DNA of 64,000 nucleotides from positions 202,569 to 266,568 of the forward strand of contig NZ_PYGA01000007.1 in NCBI RefSeq assembly GCF_003014485.1, written 5' to 3'. Under the pieces are notes generated by a model. It was not told the DNA's origin. It was given only the letters and a program-made list of their open reading frames with translations, and searched no databases. Origin of the DNA: Murinocardiopsis flavida. Lineage in GTDB: Bacteria; Actinomycetota; Actinomycetes; Streptosporangiales; Streptosporangiaceae. The position numbers were made by a program, and so were the translations under genes. Shown here in pieces: positions 53,314 to 62,300 of the stretch; position 1 is the stretch's first letter; every line of letters starts with the position of its first letter.

Positions 53314-53423
53314 TCAGGGGACCCGGTGGGGTCGCGGCCGGGCGGCCGGCGCCGCGCACCCTTGTCCGGTGCGGATTTCCGACGATCGCCGCGGGCAGAA
53401 CAAGCATGTCGATCATCTCGTGG

Positions 53424-54428
53424 TCAGCAGCCGCAGGACCGGCGGACGATGAGGTCGACGTCGAGGACGTGGTCAGGGACGCTTTGCGCCTGCTTCTGCA
53501 CCGACGTCAGAGTCTCCAGTGCGAGCCGCCCGAAATCGGCGAAAGGGTGGCCGATCGTCGTGAGTGGGGGCCAGCTGTGCGCGGACGGCCCTGTGCCGCC
53601 GAAACCGACCACAGCGAGATCACCGGGAACGCGCAGGCCGATCTCCTGAGCCGCGGACAGCGCGTCCAGTGCCAGGCCGTCGGCTGTCGCGACGATGGCG
53701 TCAGGCGGTTCGGGGCCCTGGAGCCATGCTTTGACCTGTTCGCGCGTTGAATGCCGATCCAATCCCGTACGCAGGACGAACGAGGGATCCAGTGCCGCGG
53801 CGCGCATCGCCGCGGCCCACCCCTCGGCGCGATCGAAAACCGGGCCGGACGGCGCGGTGCCGGTGAGGCAGCCGATTCGGCGGTGCCCGTGGGCGATGAG
53901 GTGCTCGGTGAGCGTACTCCCACCACGGTGGTTGGCGAGCAGGACCGATGTCGCTCCGGAGTCGCGGGGAGCCCGGTGGTTGAGGTAGACGGCGGGGACA
54001 CCGAGATCGGCGAGATCACGGCCTTCGGTTTCCGACTCACCCGATTCGGAACGCACGAGAAGAATCCCACTGACCTGCATGCTCGCCAGTGACTCCAGGT
54101 ATCTGAGCTCTTGCCGCCGATCGAATCTGGAGTTCCCGAGCAGCACCAGCGATCCTGCTGCGAAGGCGGCCTGTTCCACCGCGTGGACGAGTTCGGTGAA
54201 GAACGCTTCGCTGCTGTCGGGCACCACGAGCCCGATCGTATTGCTGCGCTGGGACCGCAGCGCACGCGCGAGCTGGTTGGGCCGGTAGCCGAGGGTTTCG
54301 ATGGCGTCCTGCACACGGATCCGGGTGGAGGGGGCTACCGGACGCGGCCCGTTGTTCAGGACGTAGCTGACCACGGCCGGGGATGTGCCGGCGAGTCGTG
54401 CCACATCCTGCCGGGTTACCTGCTGCAT
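53424..54428 (-). CDS. LacI-family transcriptional regulator
   Basis: A 334-residue LacI/GalR protein. The N-terminal HTH reads VTRQDVARLAGTSPAVVSYVLNNG, and the hinge helix region is RPNQLARALRSQRS. The periplasmic-binding-like domain follows (IGLVVPDSSEAFF through VVGFGGTGPSAHSWPPLTTI). Divergent from the molybdopterin hydroxylase gene with a pair of matching operators between, so it probably controls that gene and itself. Effectors of the family are usually sugars, but purines (PurR) are known. Confidence 0.9.
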   Translation of the reverse strand: MQQVTRQDVARLAGTSPAVVSYVLNNGPRPVAPSTRIRVQDAIETLGYRPNQLARALRSQRSNTIGLVVPDSSEAFFTELVHAVEQAAFAAGSLVLLGNSRFDRRQELRYLESLASMQVSGILLVRSESGESETEGRDLADLGVPAVYLNHRAPRDSGATSVLLANHRGGSTLTEHLIAHGHRRIGCLTGTAPSGPVFDRAEGWAAAMRAAALDPSFVLRTGLDRHSTREQVKAWLQGPEPPDAIVATADGLALDALSAAQEIGLRVPGDLAVVGFGGTGPSAHSWPPLTTIGHPFADFGRLALETLTSVQKQAQSVPDHVLDVDLIVRRSCGC

Positions 54429-54640
54429 TCCCTCACCCTAGCGACCCGTCGGCGCCGATCGGGCGTGGCGGGTCCTGCCGCGCGCCCGTTGTCTTCGCTT
54501 CCCCCGCATTCCCCCGCCCGCCGACCTCCGCCGGGAGCGCCCGGCTCATCGGCGCTCCGGCGGGACGCGCCCTGGCCGCCTGCGGCCACTGCCGGTTCCC
54601 ACCAGGGAGCAAAGGTCGGCGAAGCATGGGCGTTGACCGA

Positions 54641-54690
54641 TTCAACTCGTGTTGCTAACGTCGCTTGCGATCCATTCAACACGAGTTGAA
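54641..54690. promoter_or_regulatory. Two LacI-type operators between lacI and the molybdopterin hydroxylase
   Basis: TTCAACTCGTGTTGCT at 54641-54656 and TTCAACACGAGTTGAA at 54675-54690 share a TTCAAC-N-CG-N-GTTGAA dyad, the first slightly degenerate. The centres are 34 bp apart. The central CpG in a dyad of about 16 bp is typical of LacI/GalR sites. Confidence 0.75.
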
Positions 54691-54798
54691 TAGTAGCAGC
54701 AGTGCGGTCGCACGAGCGGACCGAACGTCGTTCAGGAGCATTTTCACCCTCTCCTGGATTTTCCGAATCTCAGCCTCTCCCAGCAAAGAGGGAATTCC

Positions 54799-54867
54799 AT
54801 GTTCGCCTTTCTGGAAATCGACCGCCGGCGGCTGACGGGTCACTCGGCACAGCGGAGCGCGCGATGA
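54799..54867 (+). CDS. 22-codon leader ORF translationally coupled to the molybdopterin hydroxylase
   Basis: The ATG at 54799 has AGAGGGA 5 nt upstream, a better ribosome site than that of the following gene. The frame encodes MFAFLEIDRRR and 11 more residues, and ends in a TGA overlapping the next ATG (ATGA). It may be a leader peptide used for coupling or a remnant of a lost upstream subunit gene. The sequence matches nothing I recognise. Confidence 0.5.
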   Translation: MFAFLEIDRRRLTGHSAQRSAR

Positions 54868-57194
54868 GCGACCTGGTGCAGACCGCCGAACCACGCCAGG
54901 ACCGGCACGGCGGTGTGGGGGACAGTGCCGTGCGACCGGACGGCACGCTCAAGGTGACCGGGCAGTTCGCGTACTCCTCTGATCTCTGGGCCGAGGGCAT
55001 GGTCTGGGCCACGACGCTGCGCAGTCCGCATGCCGCCGCACTCATCCGGTCGATCGATGTGAGCAGGGCCTTGGCGGTGCCCGGCGTGCACACCGTCCTC
55101 ACCCACGATGACGTCCCCGGCGCGAAGACCTACGGGATGAAGGTCGCGGACCAGCCCGTTCTGGCCATCGACTGCGTGCGCTACGAGGGCGAGCCGGTGG
55201 CGCTGGTCGCCGCGGACGATCCTGAAACCGCCCGGCAGGCGGCGAAGCTGATCGATGTCGCATACGAGGTGATCGACCCGGTCACCGACGTGACCACTGC
55301 GCTCGAACCCGGGATCCGGCCGGTGCACGCCGACGGGAACCTCGTCCGCCACGTCCGGATCCGCCACGGCGACATGGACTCGGCGCGGCGGGAGGCGGAG
55401 GTCGTCGTGTCCGGTGACTACGAGCTCGGCATGCAGGATCAGGCGTTTCTCGGGCCCGAGTCCGGGCTCGCGATCCCCACCGAGGACGGCGGGGTGGAGC
55501 TGTACGTCGCGTCGCAGTGGTTGCACAAGGACCTGGAGCAGCTCGCCCCCTGCCTCGATCTTCCTCCGGAGAAGGTGCGGTTGACGCTGGCCGGCGTGGG
55601 CGGCGCGTTCGGGGGCCGCGAGGACCTGTCCATTCATGTGCACGCCTGCATGCTGGCCCTCGCGCTCGGGAGGCCGGTGAAGATGAGCTACAACCGCCAC
55701 GAGTCGTTCTTCGGCCACGTCCACCGCCACCCCGCACGGATGCGTTTCGAACACGGCGCCACACGAGACGGCAGGCTGGTCTACGTCAAGGCGCGGCTCC
55801 TCCTCGATGGCGGGGCGTACGCATCGACCTCCCCGGTCGTCATCGCCAACGCCTCCTACTTCGCGGCGGGCGCCTACTCGGTTCCGAACAGCGAGATCGA
55901 CGGATTCGCGGTCTACAGCAACAACCCTCCGTGCGGTGCGATGCGGGGGTTCGGCGCCGTCCAATCGACCTACGGCTGCGAGTCGAACATGGACCGGCTC
56001 GCCGCCGCGTTGGAGATGGATCCGCTGGAACTGCGGTTGCGGAACGCGATGACGACCGGAACGGTCCTGCCCACAGGGCAGGAGGTCGACGGCCCCGCCC
56101 CGGTGGGTGAGCTGCTGGGCATCGTGCGCGACAAGCCGGTGTCCAACGGAGCCGGCGGCCGCGCCGGCCCCGGCCCGTTGCCCGGTGGAAGCGGCAACAC
56201 GACACGCGCCTCCGACGTCCGCCGGGGGATCGGGTACGCGGTCGGCGTCAAGGCGATCGGATACTCCGGTGGGGTCGACGACATCTCGACCGCCCGTGTC
56301 ACGCTCTCCGAAGCCGCGGGTGAGCCCAATGTCGCAATCCACACCGCGGCGGCCGAATGCGGGCAGGGGATCACCACCGTTCAGTCGCAGATCGCTCGTA
56401 CCGAGCTCGGAGTGTCGAACGTCGTGGTCCTGCCGGCCGACACCCGGATCGGAGACGCCGGATCGGCCTCGGCGTCCCGCATGACCTGGATGTCCAGCGG
56501 CGCGGTGCAGGGAGCGTGCCGACAGGTGGCGACCGAGGTACTGGATCGTGCCGCGCGCGAGACCCGACGGCCGGCCACCGACCTCGCCCTCCGCGATGAC
56601 ATGGTCGTCGACCGTTTCACCGGCGAGCCGCTGGTGTCCATCGCGCGTCTCGTCCCGGCCGACCCGATCGAGGGCGAATTCGAGTACCGCCATCGCCCCA
56701 CCGAAGCGATCGACCCTGAAACCGGCCAGGGGAACGCGCACATCGCGTTCGCCTACTGCGCGCACCGGGCCGTCGTCGACGTCGATCCCGAACTGGGGCT
56801 GGTGCGGGTCGTGGAACTCGCTGTCGCGCAGGACGTCGGAAAGGCGATGAACCCGCAGGCTGTCGAGGGTCAGATCGAGGGCGGAAGCGTGCAGGGCCTC
56901 GGTCTGGCGCTGATGGAGGAGATCCAGGTCGACGATCAGGGCCGGGTAAGAAACCCCTCATTCACCGACTACCTGATACCGACCATCGCCGACGTTCCCC
57001 CGATGCCGATCACCATGCTCGAATTGCCGCATCCCGACTCCCCGTACGGTCTGAACGGAGTCGGAGAACCCCCCACCCTTTCCGCCACCCCGGCGATCCT
57101 GAACGCCATTCGCGACGCCACAGGGCTGAGCCTCCCGCGCGCTCCGATCCGTCCGAGCGATATCGCCCTATCAGCAGAAGCACCGCGCCGCTGA
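54864..57194 (+). CDS. Xanthine dehydrogenase-family molybdopterin-binding subunit
   Basis: A 776-residue molybdenum subunit of the xanthine oxidase family (PucD/XdhD-like). The a/b-hammerhead domain (about 12-120) contains TGQFAYSSDLW and LRSPHAAALIRSIDVS. The Mo domains contain GVGGAFGGREDLSIHVHACMLAL, NPPCGAMRGFGAVQ, AECGQGITTVQSQIA and the catalytic Glu735 in GVGEPPTLS. It hydroxylates an N-heterocycle with water as oxygen source. The 2Fe-2S and FAD partner genes normally adjacent are absent here. The ATG at 54864 is chosen for homology and the GGAG site; an open frame from 54702 adds unlike sequence. Predicted control is by the LacI neighbour. Confidence 0.88.
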   Translation: MSDLVQTAEPRQDRHGGVGDSAVRPDGTLKVTGQFAYSSDLWAEGMVWATTLRSPHAAALIRSIDVSRALAVPGVHTVLTHDDVPGAKTYGMKVADQPVLAIDCVRYEGEPVALVAADDPETARQAAKLIDVAYEVIDPVTDVTTALEPGIRPVHADGNLVRHVRIRHGDMDSARREAEVVVSGDYELGMQDQAFLGPESGLAIPTEDGGVELYVASQWLHKDLEQLAPCLDLPPEKVRLTLAGVGGAFGGREDLSIHVHACMLALALGRPVKMSYNRHESFFGHVHRHPARMRFEHGATRDGRLVYVKARLLLDGGAYASTSPVVIANASYFAAGAYSVPNSEIDGFAVYSNNPPCGAMRGFGAVQSTYGCESNMDRLAAALEMDPLELRLRNAMTTGTVLPTGQEVDGPAPVGELLGIVRDKPVSNGAGGRAGPGPLPGGSGNTTRASDVRRGIGYAVGVKAIGYSGGVDDISTARVTLSEAAGEPNVAIHTAAAECGQGITTVQSQIARTELGVSNVVVLPADTRIGDAGSASASRMTWMSSGAVQGACRQVATEVLDRAARETRRPATDLALRDDMVVDRFTGEPLVSIARLVPADPIEGEFEYRHRPTEAIDPETGQGNAHIAFAYCAHRAVVDVDPELGLVRVVELAVAQDVGKAMNPQAVEGQIEGGSVQGLGLALMEEIQVDDQGRVRNPSFTDYLIPTIADVPPMPITMLELPHPDSPYGLNGVGEPPTLSATPAILNAIRDATGLSLPRAPIRPSDIALSAEAPRR

Positions 57195-57347
57195 CAGGCG
57201 GACCGAGCCCCGGGCCTGACCGCGCGCACCCGGATCGCCCCTTCCGCAGAGGCGACGGCGGCAACCGGGCCGTTCCCGACCTCTGCGGTCGGACCTAGGA
57301 CTCGGTCGTGGTCTCGCGGCGCTCGGCGAGCAACTGGAGCATGTCGT

Positions 57348-57923
57348 TCAGCGGCGTTCCCATGTCGGTCGAGCGGTCGGCCGGCCACTGGAGAGTCGGC
57401 TGCCGTCGGCGAGCACGTACAGCAGGGCGTTCAGCGTGGTGCCCGCGACGATGTCCCGGCGGGCCACCAGCTCCGGGACCGCGCCGAGGGGCACCCACTC
57501 GACCCGCTCCGCCTCCCAGTCCTCCGCGGCCGGCCCCACGTACACGGCGGAGTCGGCGAGGAACACGTGGTGTTCGGAGTCGCTGATCCCCGGGCTCGGC
57601 TGGGTGTAGAGCAGCGGCCGGAGGGCGCCCGGGCGCCACCCCGTCTCCTCTTCGACCTCACGGGCCGCCGCAGCCGCGGGGTCCTCACCGTCGTGGACCC
57701 CGCCGATCGGGATCTCATAGGCCCAGGTGTCCGTGATGAACCGGTGCCGCCACTCCAGCAGCACGCGCCGCCGATCGTCCATGACGACGGCGCCCGCACC
57801 GGCACCCGACCGGATCAGCCGGTGCTGGAGGCGCCGCCCCCCGGTGATCTCCACATCGGCGACCCGGATGTCCAACCAGGGGTCGGTGTACAGCGATGTC
57901 TCGGAGTGGACGGTCCAGCGCAT
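57348..57923 (-). CDS. NUDIX hydrolase
   Basis: A 191-residue pyrophosphohydrolase. The Nudix box GGVHDGEDPAAAAAREVEEETGW lies at about 75-97 (GX5EX7REUXEEXGU satisfied; quoted parts GGVHDGED and REVEEETGW). Upstream, HRFITDTWAYEIPIGG and after it GISDSEHHVFLAD resemble ADP-sugar-type Nudix enzymes. The ATG at 57923 has GGGGAG 7 nt upstream. The last 20 or so residues are Arg/Pro-rich and look uninformative. No link with neighbours is evident. Confidence 0.88.
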   Translation of the reverse strand: MRWTVHSETSLYTDPWLDIRVADVEITGGRRLQHRLIRSGAGAGAVVMDDRRRVLLEWRHRFITDTWAYEIPIGGVHDGEDPAAAAAREVEEETGWRPGALRPLLYTQPSPGISDSEHHVFLADSAVYVGPAAEDWEAERVEWVPLGAVPELVARRDIVAGTTLNALLYVLADGSRLSSGRPTARPTWERR

Positions 57924-58018
57924 CCGGCATCTCCCCGCAGCGTCGTCGGTCCCTGATACCACAACGACCGGTGGTCCGGGGCGATGTGGCACTCTCGCTT
58001 CACTGATGGAGAGGCATT

Positions 58019-59281
58019 ATGCGCGTAATTGTCACCCAGATCGCCGCCAGCACTCATCTCTATCGCATGGCTCCACTCGCCTGGGCGCTCAAAACAGCAG
58101 GCCACGAGGTGGTCGTGGCGGCCCCGCCCGACTTCCTCGGGGCGGTGGAACGCACCGGATTGTCCGCGGTGGCCGTCGGCAGAGCGTCCAGACTCGCCGA
58201 GCGCCTTGCCGCAACGCCCATCGAGACGACCGTGTACGGATCGGGATTCGACCTCGCCGAGGATCGGCCGGAGATTCTGACCTACCAATACGTCCGAGGA
58301 TGCCTGGCGGCCTTCGCCTCCTCGACAGGCTGGGACTTCCCCGTCGACGATTCGATGTATGACGACCTCGTCGCATTCAGCCGGGATTGGCGACCGGACC
58401 TGGTGCTCTGGGACGCCAACACCTTCGCAGGGCCTGTTGCGGCCCGAGCGTCCGGCGCGGCCCACGTCCGAGTCACACTCGGACGGGACCACTGGGCCCG
58501 CATGAGGGAGCTCTACCTCGACATGCGGCGCGATCTCCGGCAGAACGACGACGATCCCGTCGAGGAATGGATGTCCGAACGGCTCGGGCGATACGGCTGC
58601 GAATTCACCGAGGATGCGGTGTTCGGGCAGAGGACCGTCGACTGGATGCCGTCATGGCTCAGGTTGCCGGTCCGCCACGAGTATCTCCCGGTCCGCCATG
58701 TTCCCCACAACTCGCCGAAAGCCATCGCACCCTGGCTGAGCGCCCGAAGGAAACAGCGGCCGCGAGCGTGCGTGAGCATGGGCTACACCATGCGGGAGAT
58801 GTTCGGTGGCCGTATGACATTCGACCCGTCGATGCTGTTCGAGGCCGTCCACGACCTCGACCTCGACGTCGTCGCCCTCCTCGACCCCATCGCACTGCCG
58901 GACGCGCCCAAGGTCCCGGCCAACGTCCGGATCGCCGGATACGTTCCACTCGGCTACCTGCTCGACAGCTGCGATGCCATCATCCACCACGGCGGGCCGG
59001 GAACCACCGCCGACGCCATCGTCAAGGCGGTACCTCAAATACTGGTCCCGGACCCCTTGTACGACATCCATCGCATCGGACCTGATGTCGCCGCCCAGGG
59101 ATTGGGCTTCCACCTGCCCGCCGGCGACGCATCGGCCGCTTTGCTCCGCTCCGCGCTGAAAGGGCTGATCGGCGACCCCCAATACGCCGAACGCGCCGAA
59201 GCGGCGCGCCGGGAAGCACTGTCCGCGCCGACCCCCAACGACCTGGTCGGCCACCTCGAATCGCTGGCCTCGATGACATAG
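58019..59281 (+). CDS. Macrolide-type glycosyltransferase (EryCIII/DesVII-like, GT1)
   Basis: A 420-residue GT-B glycosyltransferase. The N-terminal domain begins MRVIVTQIAASTHLYRMAPLAWALKTAGHEV (start MRVIVTQIAASTHLYRMAPL), like EryCIII. WRPDLVLWDANTFAGPVAA is characteristic of the activator-dependent group, and the donor-binding signature HHGGPGTT is at 323-330. It should transfer a deoxysugar from TDP to a polyketide aglycone. GGAGAGG precedes the ATG. Enzymes of this group usually need a P450-like helper (EryCII/DesVIII type), and none is in the window. It is next to the PKS end, so it belongs to the same biosynthetic cluster. Confidence 0.88.
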   Translation: MRVIVTQIAASTHLYRMAPLAWALKTAGHEVVVAAPPDFLGAVERTGLSAVAVGRASRLAERLAATPIETTVYGSGFDLAEDRPEILTYQYVRGCLAAFASSTGWDFPVDDSMYDDLVAFSRDWRPDLVLWDANTFAGPVAARASGAAHVRVTLGRDHWARMRELYLDMRRDLRQNDDDPVEEWMSERLGRYGCEFTEDAVFGQRTVDWMPSWLRLPVRHEYLPVRHVPHNSPKAIAPWLSARRKQRPRACVSMGYTMREMFGGRMTFDPSMLFEAVHDLDLDVVALLDPIALPDAPKVPANVRIAGYVPLGYLLDSCDAIIHHGGPGTTADAIVKAVPQILVPDPLYDIHRIGPDVAAQGLGFHLPAGDASAALLRSALKGLIGDPQYAERAEAARREALSAPTPNDLVGHLESLASMT

Positions 59282-59393
59282 CACGCGCATCAGCGCCCCC
59301 GCTCCGAGATCTCCGGCAACCGGCACCGGCCTCCACGGCGACCCACCGCATGGTTCCGGGTGCCGCAACGACAGGTCGCGCTGTGCCGACCGT

Positions 59394-62300
59394 TCACCGT
59401 GCGCCGTCCCCGCGCCCCTCGGGATGCCGGGCCAGCCCGCTCAGCCAGGGTTCGATCGCCCCCGCCATCGACGCGGACTCGCCCTCCAGCATGCTCAGGT
59501 GGTCGCCGCGCACCTCCCTGAGGTCATGGGCCTCCGCCCAGGAGGAGCGCCAATTGCCTTCGCGCGAGCGGATCCCTTCGGGCCCCGACGGCAACGGGGT
59601 GTCGGGCCGGATGAACAGGACGGGCGCGGCGGTGTCCCCGAGCCGCATCTGCTGGAAGAGGCGGTAGTACCGCCCCATGGCCGCAAGCCGCGCCGAAGTG
59701 AACGGGCCGAACGACTCCTCGCGCGCGAACATGCCTTCGACCAGCTGGTACCCGAGATCATCGATGATGCTCGTCTCCGGCAGGAAGACGTCGAGGAGCA
59801 CCAGGCCGCTGGGGGGCGTGCCCGCCTCCTCCAGCAGGGTCGCCGCGGCATGCGCGAACATCCCCCCGGCGCAGTAGCCCAGCAGGGCGAACGGCTCATC
59901 GGTGGCGGTGATGGTCTGGGCCCACGTGCGGACGACGGCGTCGACCGTCTCCGGCAGCGCCTCATCCGGGCCGAACCCCGGCACCGGGAGCGCGTATACG
60001 TCCCGGACCCCCTGGAAGTGGGTGGCCAACCGGGCGAACTGCGCCGCCCCGCCCAGCACCATGGGCGTACTGAAGCAGTACAGCCTCGGGAGGTTCGGCC
60101 CGGAGGCCAGGCGCACCGGCTCGGTCGGGCTCACGACCTCCTCCGGCCCGGCGAAGGACGGCCGCAGCTTCGCCGTCACCTCCAGGACGTCGAGCCCTTC
60201 ATGGATCTTCCCCGACGCTATGGCGCCGCGCAGCAGGTCGCTCAGCGTCTCCCCTGACGTCGGGGCCTCAGGCGCCTCCGCGCCGCCCGCGAGGGCCCGC
60301 TTCCCTGCGACGAACTCCGCCGCCAGGTGCCGGGCCAGCTCCGCAGGGGTCGCGTGGTCGAAGACGGCCGTGGTCGGGACCTGCACCCCGGTTGTCGCGT
60401 TGAGCTTGTTGCGCAGCTCCATGGCCGTCAGCGAGTCGAAGCCCGCTTCCAAGAAGTGCTGCCCCGCCCCCATGGAATCGGGGGTGGTGTGACCGAGGAC
60501 CCGGGCAGCGGACTCCCGGATCACCCTGGTGAGCTCGTCCACCCGGTCCGGCTCGGACATCTCGGCGAGGGCCGTGCGGAACGCGGCGGCGGCGGACGCG
60601 TCATCGGAGGGCTCCGACTCGGTCAGCGCCCGGGTGTAGTCGGCGATCCCGGTCATCAACGGGCGCGGCCGCGCCATGGCGAACACCGGGGCGAATCGCC
60701 GCCAGTCGATGTCGGCGACAACGAGGTGGCTCTCGCCGCCCGCCACGACCTGGCCGATCAGGGTGGTGAGCGGCTCGGGCGGCATGACGCGGATCCCGAA
60801 CTTCGCCATCTGCTCCGCGCCGAAGGCGTCGACCATGCCGCCGCCGCCCCACGCCCCCCAGGCAATGGCGCTGCCGTTGAGCCCGTTGGCCCGCCGCTGC
60901 CAGACCAGGCCGTCCAGGTAGGCGTTCGCCGCGGCGTAGGGCGCCATTCCCCCTTGCCCCCAGACGGCGGCGCCCGAGGAGAACATCAAGAACACGTCGA
61001 GAGGGTGGTCGGCAAGCAGCTCCGCGAGGTTGGCCGCGCCCATCACCTTCGCGCGGGTCGCGGCGGAGAACTCCGCAAGAGTGGTCTCGCCCAGCGGCAC
61101 GCCGTCATGGCCGACACCGGCGGCGTGCAGGACGCCGGTCAGCTCCGACCACTCCGCCACGCCCGCGACCGCATCCCGCAACGCCCCTCGGTCGGCGACG
61201 TCACAGGCGACGACGCTGACGCGCGCCCCCGAAGCGGTCAGTTCCGCCACGAGCTCCTGGACGCCCGCCGCCGCCGACCCGCTCCGGCTCACCAGCACGA
61301 GGTGCTCGGCGCCTTCCCGGGCGAGCCACCGGGCGACATTCGCGCCGACCCCGCCGGTGCCCCCGGTCACCAGGACCGTGCCGTGGGGGCGCCACTCCCC
61401 CTGCGGGGGCCCCGCAGCACCGACCGGGGCCCGCTCCAGGCGCCGCGCCCACGTGGCGCCCCGCCGGATGGCCACCTGGTCCTCACCCGGCTGCGACAGC
61501 GCGGCGACCAGCTCCCCGACGTCCGACCCGTCGGGGTCGGCCGGCATGTCGATCAAACCGCCCCAGCTCCTCGGCTGATCCAGCGCGAGAACGGCACCGA
61601 GCCCCCACAGTGCGGACTGCTCGGGACTCACCGGCTCATGCGCCTCCTCGACGACAACGCCGCAGCGCGTGACCAGCCAGAACGGCGCGGAAACCGCCGC
61701 GTCCGCCAACGCCTGCACCGCGAGGATCGTCGCCGCCATGCCTTGGGACATGCCCGGATGCACCGGGTGGGGGTCGTCGTCCAACGCGAGCAGGGACACG
61801 ACCCCGGCCACCTCGGCCTGGTCGCCGTCCCCGTCGGCAGCGGTACGGATGGCCTCGGCGAGGCCTTCCCTGCTGTCGGCGGCAACCGGCAGGATCTGCA
61901 CCGGGACACCGTCGAGCGCCTGCAATCCGTCCATGATGGCGCGCGCCGCCTTGTCCTCCGCGAGGCCTTCCGGCACCAACACCAACCACCTGCCGACCAG
62001 GTCACCGGCCTTGCGCCCGTGGACCGGCCGCCACGTGAGCTTGTAGCGCCACTCGTCCGCCAGCGACCGCTCCCGATCCTGCTCGCGCATCTTCTCCAAT
62101 GCGGGCAGCACCACCCGCACCGCAGCGGGGTCCACCCCCATACGCGCGGCGAGCTCATCGGGCTCCTCAGCCGACACCGACTGCCAGAAGTGGTCGACGC
62201 CGACAGGGGCGGGGGCCGGATTCAACCAGTAGCGCTGGCGTTGGAACGCATACGTGGGCAGCCCTGCTGCGCTTTGGCCGCCCGAGCCGGTGAATACCGC

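Noticed and set aside
54702..54863. An extra 54 codons at the start of the Mo subunit
   Set aside because: No family similarity, no ribosome site, and it overlaps the separate 22-codon ORF.
57295..57420. Possible frameshift at the end of the NUDIX gene
   Set aside because: Another frame gives a plausible helix (DMLQLLAERRE), but the Nudix fold is complete before this point, so a frameshift is not needed.
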